Translations under genes and position numbers: made by a program
Notes under the pieces: generated by a model
Told to the model about the DNA's origin: nothing
Seen by the model: only the letters and a program-made list of their open reading frames with translations
Databases searched by the model: none
Source of the DNA: an uncultured Methylococcaceae bacterium
GTDB taxonomy: Bacteria > Pseudomonadota > Gammaproteobacteria > Methylococcales > Methylococcaceae
Direction of reading: 5' to 3'
NCBI GenBank assembly: GCA_903910005.1
Contig: CAIVXW010000168.1
Location: 1 to 19,033 of the forward strand
Length of the DNA: 19,033 bases
Shown here: positions 13,241 through 19,033 of the stretch, in pieces
How the letters are laid out: the number at the start of each line of letters is the position of its first letter
Position numbering within the stretch: position 1 is the stretch's first letter

Positions 13241-16207
13241 ATGAATGACCTTCCCGTGGGCCGACGGCTTTTCCTCGGCTTTTCCGTCATCGTTTTACTG
13301 TTGGCGGCCCTGGCCGGTCAGGCAGCCTACAGTTTCATCCGGATGCAGCAAAACCAGACCTTGATCCTGAACGACCAGTTTCCACGGGTGGTGATTTCGC
13401 ATGAAATCGTCGATCAGGTCAACATTATTGCCCGGGCCATGCGTAATACCCTGTTGAGCGGGGACGAAGCCACCCTCAGGGCCGAACTGGCCCGCATCCC
13501 GGAAGCCCGCAGCAAAATCCTGAGCAATCTGAACCGACTGCAGCGGGACACCACCGATGCCGACGGATTGACCCTGCTGGCCCGGGTGCGTAGTGCCCGC
13601 GACAACTATGTACGGGGCCAGGATGAATTTCTCGACAAGGTAGCCCGCCAGCAACGGGACGAGGCGAGCCAGTACCTGCTGACCGAACTGCGACAACGCC
13701 AGACCGACTACCTCAAATCGGTCGAGACCCTGTCGGCCCATCAGGCCGAAAACATGCGGCAAACCGGCAGCCAGGCCATACAAACCGCCCAACAATCGCT
13801 CTGGCTGATCGTTACCGTATCGGCCCTGGCTCTGGTCGTCGCCACCGGACTGGGCATCTGGTTAACCCGCAGCCTGACCCGTCCCCTGACTGAAGCCCGT
13901 GACATCGCCGAACGAATCGCCGTCGGTGACCTCAACTTTACCATCACCCGCCAGCACCGCGATGAAATTGGCCAGTTGCTGCAAGCCTTCAGTCGGGTAC
14001 AAGCCTCACTCAAAACCATGGTGACAGACATCGAAGCCCAGGTCGAAACCGCCATACAAGGCCGTTTGACCACCCGCATCGAAACCGCCCGCCATCAGGG
14101 TGAATATCGCAAGCTCATGGAAGGCATCAACCTGACCCTGGATTATCTCACCGGATACCTGGACAACATGCCACTGCCGGCCATGATCATCGACCAGGAA
14201 CGCACCGTGCGCTACATCAACCGGAGCGGTGCCGCCCTGGGTCAACGACAGCCGCAACAACTGCTGGGGCGTAAATGCTACGATCATTTCCGCACCGAAG
14301 ACTGTCATTCCGGGGGCTGTGCCTGCCTCAAGGCCATGAGCAACCGGGTACAGACACCTTCGCAGACCATTGCCCGTCCCGGCCAGCAGGAACTCAACAT
14401 TCACTACATCGGAATGCCGATACGTGACCGCGAGGGTCGGGTCATCGGCGCGTTTGAGGTTGTCATGGATCAGACCGACATCATTAAGGCCCGCAACCAG
14501 GCCGCCAAAATTGCCCGCTATCAGGCAGTTGAAGTAGAGCGCATCCGCGAGGCCCTGACCCGACTGGCCCAGGGCGATCTGGCCATCGACCTGCAGGTAG
14601 CCGACGCCGACAGCGATACCCAGGCCACCCGGGAGGTATTCAGCGTCATTACCGCTGCCGTCAATCAGGTGGCGGCAGCCGTGCGGGCGTTATCGTCCGA
14701 AACCCGGACTCTGGTCACCGCCACGGTGGCCGGACAACTGACTGTCCGGGCCGATGCCAGTCGGCACCAGGGAGATTACCGCAGCATCATCGAAGGCGTG
14801 AATACCACGCTGGATGCCATCATCACCCCGCTGAACGTGGCAGCCGATTATGTCGACTGCATCGCCCGGGGCGACATTCCACCGGTCATCACTGACCACT
14901 ATCAGGGTGATTTCAACACCCTTCGCAACAACCTCAACCAGGCCATCGCCAATATCAATGCCCTGATCGAGGATGCCGCGATGCTGGCGCAGGCCGGACG
15001 CGACCTCAAACTGGATGCCCGGGCCGATGCCCATCGCCATCCGGGCGACTACCGCCGCATCGTCGCAGGCGTCAACGACACCCTGGATGCAGTGATCGAA
15101 CCGCTCAAGGCGTTGATTCAGGATACGCACAACCTGTCGGCTGCGGTCAGTGAGGGTAGGCTCGACCGCCGGGCTGATGCGTCCAGCCACCGGGGCGACT
15201 TCAAAACCGCCATTGAAGGAATCAACGCCATCATGGACGCAGTCAGCAACCCGCTGGAACAAATCCGCCTGACCATGGAACGGGTGGCGGCGGGTGACCT
15301 GAGTGCCGAAGTGCGGGGAACCTACCAGGGCCGGTTTCTCGAACTCACCCGGGCCATCAATCAGACCGTGAGCAAACTGGCGGAAACCCTGACCCAGGTG
15401 GGCCAGGTGGCCCAGTCACTGGCCGCCGCCTCCGGTGAAGTCAATGCCACCGCACAAACCCTGTCCCAGGCCACTGCCGAACAGGCCGCCAGCGTCGAAC
15501 AAACCTCGGCAGCGGTCGAGGGCATGGCCGATCTGGTGGAGCAAAACCGGGAGAATGCCGTCACCACCAGCACCATGGCCAGCCAGAGTGCCCGGGAAGC
15601 CCGCGAAGGGGGTATTGCCGTTAGCGTAACGGTGGATGCGATGCGGCAGATTGCAGACCGCATCGGCATCATCGACGACATTGCCTACCAGACCAATCTG
15701 CTGGCCCTCAATGCCGCCATTGAAGCGGCCCGGGCCGGCGAACACGGCAAGGGCTTCACGGTAGTGGCCGCAGAAGTGCGTAAACTGGCAGAGCGTTCCC
15801 AGGTTGCAGCCCATGAAATCGGGCAACTGGCCGGTTCCAGTGTCGAGCAGGCCGGCAAGGCCGGTACCTTGCTGACCCGGATGGTTCCCTCCATCGAACA
15901 CACCGCCACCCTGGTTCAGCAAATCACCGTAGCCTCGGATGAGCAAGCCGGTAACGCCCGCAACATCGCCCAGGCCATGCACCAGATCAACCAGGCAACC
16001 CAGCAAAGTGCCGCCGCGTCCGAACAACTCTCGGCCACCGCCGACGAAATGAATGCCCATGCGGTAAAACTGGAAGAACTCATGCGATTCTTCCGGCTGG
16101 CGAATGCGGGGGGAACCACCCCGCCCGAAACCACAGAGACCCGGACGCCGCCCGCCATCCGTCGACCACTGCGCATGATCCGGCCGTACGGCAAGACCTC
16201 ATACTGA
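13241..16207 (+). CDS. Methyl-accepting chemotaxis protein with HAMP-like array and four-cysteine PAS domain
   Basis: 988-residue transmembrane chemoreceptor, long for the family (about 550 is usual). Order: membrane helix 1 (11-31); periplasmic four-helix-bundle-like ligand domain (about 32-185); helix 2 (186-208); canonical HAMP (about 209-262); a HAMP-like unit (near 275-300); PAS domain (about 309-416) with Cys 346, 355, 360 and 362; then HAMP-like units beginning near residues 443, 499, 544, 588, 640 and 685; and the signalling hairpin, whose tip DDIAYQTNLLALNAAIEAARAGEHGKGF (812-839) binds CheA and CheW. Several units carry the consensus R-x-D-A-x2-H-x-G-D-Y/F-x4-x-G-V/I-N. Candidate methylation stretches flank the tip (e.g. 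745-765). No C-terminal CheR/CheB pentapeptide. Signal unknown: the periplasmic domain may bind a small molecule and the PAS a redox-active or metal cofactor. lipA follows by 17 nt. Confidence 0.95.
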   Translation: MNDLPVGRRLFLGFSVIVLLLAALAGQAAYSFIRMQQNQTLILNDQFPRVVISHEIVDQVNIIARAMRNTLLSGDEATLRAELARIPEARSKILSNLNRLQRDTTDADGLTLLARVRSARDNYVRGQDEFLDKVARQQRDEASQYLLTELRQRQTDYLKSVETLSAHQAENMRQTGSQAIQTAQQSLWLIVTVSALALVVATGLGIWLTRSLTRPLTEARDIAERIAVGDLNFTITRQHRDEIGQLLQAFSRVQASLKTMVTDIEAQVETAIQGRLTTRIETARHQGEYRKLMEGINLTLDYLTGYLDNMPLPAMIIDQERTVRYINRSGAALGQRQPQQLLGRKCYDHFRTEDCHSGGCACLKAMSNRVQTPSQTIARPGQQELNIHYIGMPIRDREGRVIGAFEVVMDQTDIIKARNQAAKIARYQAVEVERIREALTRLAQGDLAIDLQVADADSDTQATREVFSVITAAVNQVAAAVRALSSETRTLVTATVAGQLTVRADASRHQGDYRSIIEGVNTTLDAIITPLNVAADYVDCIARGDIPPVITDHYQGDFNTLRNNLNQAIANINALIEDAAMLAQAGRDLKLDARADAHRHPGDYRRIVAGVNDTLDAVIEPLKALIQDTHNLSAAVSEGRLDRRADASSHRGDFKTAIEGINAIMDAVSNPLEQIRLTMERVAAGDLSAEVRGTYQGRFLELTRAINQTVSKLAETLTQVGQVAQSLAAASGEVNATAQTLSQATAEQAASVEQTSAAVEGMADLVEQNRENAVTTSTMASQSAREAREGGIAVSVTVDAMRQIADRIGIIDDIAYQTNLLALNAAIEAARAGEHGKGFTVVAAEVRKLAERSQVAAHEIGQLAGSSVEQAGKAGTLLTRMVPSIEHTATLVQQITVASDEQAGNARNIAQAMHQINQATQQSAAASEQLSATADEMNAHAVKLEELMRFFRLANAGGTTPPETTETRTPPAIRRPLRMIRPYGKTSY

Positions 16208-16224
16208 CCTGTCAGCAATACACC

Positions 16225-17202
16225 ATGTCCAGACGCCCCCCACTCCAGGCACCGTCCAGAACCACACCCGACACGCACCAGCGCCAGGCCGGCAAATTCA
16301 AACGCATTCCCATCCCGGTGGTACCGGCGGAACAACCACTCCGTAAACCCGACTGGATCAGAACCCGGCTGACCCTTGATCCCGAAGTGGACCGTATCCG
16401 GCACATCCTGCGCGAGCGGGGATTGCACTCGGTGTGCGAAGAAGCCGCCTGCCCGAACCTGCCGGAATGCTTTGGTGGCGGAACCGCCACCTTCATGATT
16501 CTGGGCGACCTGTGTACCCGGCGCTGTCCCTTTTGCGACGTGGCCCACGGTCGCCCGCTACCACCCGACCCCCGTGAACCCGACCACCTGGCCGAAGCCA
16601 TCCAGGCCATGCGGCTGGGCTACGTAGTCATTACCTCGGTGGATCGGGACGACCTCAGGGACGGCGGAGCCGGCCACTTTGCCGCCTGTCTCACCGCGAT
16701 ACGGGCACGCAATCCGGCGATCCGGCTGGAAATCCTGGTACCGGACTTTCGCGGACGACTGGACACCGCCCTCGCCAGCCTGGCCGCATCACCACCGGAT
16801 GTTTTCAACCACAACCTGGAAACGGTACCGCGCCTCTACAAAGCCGTCCGGCCCGGTGCCGATTACCGACACTCACTGACCCTGCTGGCCCGGTTCCACG
16901 CAGCGCATCCCGACATTCCGGTGAAATCCGGCCTGATGCTGGGACTGGGAGAAACCGATGCGGAAGTGATGGAAGTCATGCAGGATTTAAGGCAACACGG
17001 CTGCGAACGCCTGACCCTGGGTCAGTACCTGCAACCCAGCCGTGACCACCTCCCGGTACACCGCTATGTATCCCCGGAACAATTTGACCGACTGCGTGAC
17101 ACCGCCCTGGCCCTGGGATTTGCGGTGGTCGCCAGTGCCCCGCTGGTTCGCTCCTCCTACCACGCCGAAGGGCAGGATCAGAGTGCCGGTGAATCAGGGT
17201 GA
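16225..17202 (+). CDS. lipA: Lipoyl synthase
   Basis: Radical SAM enzyme that inserts two sulfurs into protein-bound octanoyl groups to make lipoyl cofactors of pyruvate and 2-oxoglutarate dehydrogenases and the glycine cleavage system. 325 residues, usual length. Seen: auxiliary-cluster cysteines C71-x4-C76-x5-C82 (CEEAACPNLPEC), SAM-cluster cysteines C97-x3-C101-x2-C104 (CTRRCPFC), NHNLETVPRLY, and the C-terminal RSSYHA (309-314), whose first serine ligates the auxiliary cluster. All ligands are present, so it should be active. A basic N-terminal extension of about 40 residues precedes the core. The ATG is 17 nt after the chemoreceptor stop without a clear Shine-Dalgarno; co-transcription is likely. 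lipB, its usual partner, is not in the window. Confidence 0.97.
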   Translation: MSRRPPLQAPSRTTPDTHQRQAGKFKRIPIPVVPAEQPLRKPDWIRTRLTLDPEVDRIRHILRERGLHSVCEEAACPNLPECFGGGTATFMILGDLCTRRCPFCDVAHGRPLPPDPREPDHLAEAIQAMRLGYVVITSVDRDDLRDGGAGHFAACLTAIRARNPAIRLEILVPDFRGRLDTALASLAASPPDVFNHNLETVPRLYKAVRPGADYRHSLTLLARFHAAHPDIPVKSGLMLGLGETDAEVMEVMQDLRQHGCERLTLGQYLQPSRDHLPVHRYVSPEQFDRLRDTALALGFAVVASAPLVRSSYHAEGQDQSAGESG

Positions 17203-17426
17203 ACCGGTAAACGAACCGCCATACGGGCTGCGAGCATTGGCGAGAAGCTAACGCCCCCACACCTTCACCCGCATCCCTTTATGGGTTTCCTCCCCCTGCT
17301 ATATCCGGGCTTCGCTACGGCGGTGTGCCCATCCAACCGCTGTGCATATCCAAACTGCCGCGTTTGTTGATACGATGCCGGACGCATCCGGTTGCCACCG
17401 CCTTCCCCGATTCACAGGTAACACTC
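17203..17426 (+). other. 224-nt gap after lipA; possible leader of the ATPase gene
   Basis: No gene recognised. It contains a short hairpin, CCGGA/TCCGG around CGCA near 17381-17394, and a stretch around 17307-17331 with GGGC/GCCC ends. No U-rich terminator and no convincing promoter found by eye. The region marks the change from high-GC housekeeping sequence to the more A/T-rich ATPase gene. Confidence 0.4.
17416..17419 (+). promoter_or_regulatory. Shine-Dalgarno of the AAA-ATPase-like gene
   Basis: AGGT within CACAGGTAA lies 7 nt before the ATG at 17427 and supports that start. Confidence 0.5.
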
Positions 17427-19033
17427 ATGCAATTTCCCTACGGACTCTTTGATTTTGCCAAGATCAGGCAGAAAGGCTATTTCTATCAGGATCGTACCCA
17501 CCTGATTCCGCAGCTGGAGGCAGCAGGCGACCAACTGCTGTTCCTGCGTCCGCGCCGGTTTGGTAAAAGCCTGCTGTTGTCGATGCTGGAACATTATTAC
17601 GATCTCAACCAGGCCGAGGCGTTTGCAAGCCTGTTCGGCGATCTGGCTATCGGCCAGAATCCCACCTCGCTGCATAACCAGTATTTCATTATGCACTGGG
17701 ATTTTTCCCTGGTGAAAGCGCAGGGTGAGGTGAAGGATATAGAAAAAACCTTGCACCAGCATCTGAACGACTGTATCAAGGAGTTTTTCTCCAGATACCA
17801 ATCGGTACTGACTGCCACCCTTGAGATTAACGAAACCAACGCTTTATCATCCTGGCGATCCGTGCTGACCGCCATTCAGGCAACCAACCACAAGCTGTAT
17901 CTCTTCATCGACGAATACGACAATTTTGCCAACGAAATACTCATGGCAAAAAAGGAACACTACGAGAAACTGTTATACGGCGAAGGCTTGTTCAAAACCG
18001 TGTTCAAGGCCGTCAAGGCAGCGGCAGGTCAAGGGCTGGATCGGGTGTTTATCACGGGCGTGTCACCGGTGGCCATGGCCGATTTGACCAGTGGCTATAA
18101 TGTGGCAATAAACATATATCTTAGCCCGGAATTTAATGAATTGTGCGGATTTACTGAAGCAGAAATTACCGGGCTATTGCAGGCGATTCAAGGTGAAAGC
18201 GATGGCTGGTCAGTGGAAGCAGCCTTGGCCATCATGCGGACATTTTACAACGGGTATCGCTTTAGTTATGAGGCCGATTACGGCGTCTATAACCCGACCC
18301 TAAGCCTGTATTTTATTCAAGAATTGCACAAACGCGGACAGTATCCCCGCAACCTGCTGGATGATAACCTGGCCATGGATCGCAGCAAACTCACTTATAT
18401 TGCCGAATTACTCCAGGATGAACAGGTTTTGCTGGAGGCACTGGATACGGAGGCGGGCGTATTGATTCCCCGTCTGGCCACCCGGTTTGGCGTCACCGAC
18501 CTGTTCCGGGGGCTGGAGGGCCACAGCACGATGGCCTCGCTGCTGTATTATTTCGGCATACTCACGCTGGATGGCGAAACCGCCTTCGGCGAAACCCGGC
18601 TTAAAATCCCCAATCTGGTGTCGCGTTCGCTGTATATTGAGCGGATTCAGGACTGGCTGTCCCTGCCAGCCCGTGACCGTGAAACCGCCCTGGCGGTGGC
18701 ACGTACCCTGTGTCAGCACGGTGAGATGCTGCCGGTGTGCGAGTTTATCGAGCAACGCCTGTTTCCGGTGTTATCCACCCGCGATTATCGCTGGAGTAAC
18801 GAACTGGCAGTGAAGGTCATGTTCATGACGGTATTATTCAATGATCGACTCTACATGATGATTTCCGAAACCGAAGTCAATCATGGCTATATCGACCTGA
18901 GCCTGATCGTCCGGCCCGACATGCGCCGGTTTCAGGCACTGGATCTGATACTTGAATTCAAGTATGTAAAACTGGATTCGATCAAATTGAATGGGCTTGA
19001 GGTGAAGAAAAAATCGCGGGAAGAATTGCTGGC
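17427..19033 (+). CDS. AAA-ATPase-like protein with PD-(D/E)XK nuclease-like domain (3' partial)
   Basis: The frame is open from the ATG at 17427 to the window end (535 residues, no stop), so the 3' end is missing. It begins MQFPYGLFDFAKIR, typical of the AAA-ATPase_like/PDDEXK_9 group. Seen: Walker A-like R41-P-R-R-F-G-K47-S48 (the RPRRFGKS/T form of this family), Walker B-like LFIDEYD (159-165) with D162 and E163, a sensor-like VFITGVSPV segment (about 207-215), FYNGYRFS (about 272-279), and a C-terminal nuclease-like motif with D490 (GYIDLS) and E510-F-K512 (LILEFKYVK). Families of this build are usually present in many copies per genome; their role is unproven and could be in mobile elements or defence. 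Codon use is visibly more A/T-rich (ATA, TTA, AAT) than in flanking genes, which suggests transfer. Nothing downstream is visible to set context. Confidence 0.85.
   Translation, partial: MQFPYGLFDFAKIRQKGYFYQDRTHLIPQLEAAGDQLLFLRPRRFGKSLLLSMLEHYYDLNQAEAFASLFGDLAIGQNPTSLHNQYFIMHWDFSLVKAQGEVKDIEKTLHQHLNDCIKEFFSRYQSVLTATLEINETNALSSWRSVLTAIQATNHKLYLFIDEYDNFANEILMAKKEHYEKLLYGEGLFKTVFKAVKAAAGQGLDRVFITGVSPVAMADLTSGYNVAINIYLSPEFNELCGFTEAEITGLLQAIQGESDGWSVEAALAIMRTFYNGYRFSYEADYGVYNPTLSLYFIQELHKRGQYPRNLLDDNLAMDRSKLTYIAELLQDEQVLLEALDTEAGVLIPRLATRFGVTDLFRGLEGHSTMASLLYYFGILTLDGETAFGETRLKIPNLVSRSLYIERIQDWLSLPARDRETALAVARTLCQHGEMLPVCEFIEQRLFPVLSTRDYRWSNELAVKVMFMTVLFNDRLYMMISETEVNHGYIDLSLIVRPDMRRFQALDLILEFKYVKLDSIKLNGLEVKKKSREELL

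Overview
The window looks like a chromosomal segment of a free-living, GC-rich gammaproteobacterium. No RNA gene, CRISPR array, insertion sequence or phage module was recognised. The lineage guess rests on an EttA/RluE/LipA/PBP1A/DapC/DapD gene set with gammaproteobacterial character, an MdtB/MdtC-type RND pump and a large chemoreceptor. Genus cannot be set from the sequence alone; the last gene's family (AAA-ATPase-like plus PD-(D/E)XK) is common in, among others, sulfur-oxidising gammaproteobacteria.

Layout. 1-3063 (+): the 3' part of an RND efflux permease whose start lies before the window. 3021-6634 (-): a leftward block of an RRM RNA-binding protein, pyrE, dapC, dapD (4-nt overlap with dapC) and a small secreted Cys-rich protein whose 3' end overlaps the RND gene tail to tail. 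6879-10422 (+): a zinc-ribbon Nudix hydrolase, the bifunctional penicillin-binding protein PBP1A and a conserved protein of unknown function starting 1 nt after it. 10486-10689 (-): rpmE (ribosomal protein L31). 10968-12635 (+): ettA. 12632-13174 (-): rluE, sharing stop-codon bases with ettA. 13241-17202 (+): a 988-residue chemoreceptor with many HAMP-like units and a Cys-rich PAS domain, then lipA (lipoyl synthase). 17427-end (+): an AAA-ATPase-like/PD-(D/E)XK protein cut by the window end.

How the genes fit together. dapC and dapD are consecutive diaminopimelate/lysine pathway enzymes and PBP1A polymerises and cross-links the peptidoglycan that uses diaminopimelate. rpmE, ettA and rluE are ribosome or translation genes packed side by side. 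Most of the window is housekeeping. The less ordinary parts are: a hairpin that would bury the pyrE ribosome binding site; a perfect 12-bp inverted repeat between the RRM and Nudix genes; the chemoreceptor's repeated HAMP-like cytoplasmic array with an inserted four-cysteine PAS domain; the uncharacterised gene coupled to PBP1A; and the terminal ATPase/nuclease-like gene, which is visibly richer in A/T codons than its neighbours. I do not see a convincing wholly new multi-gene system.
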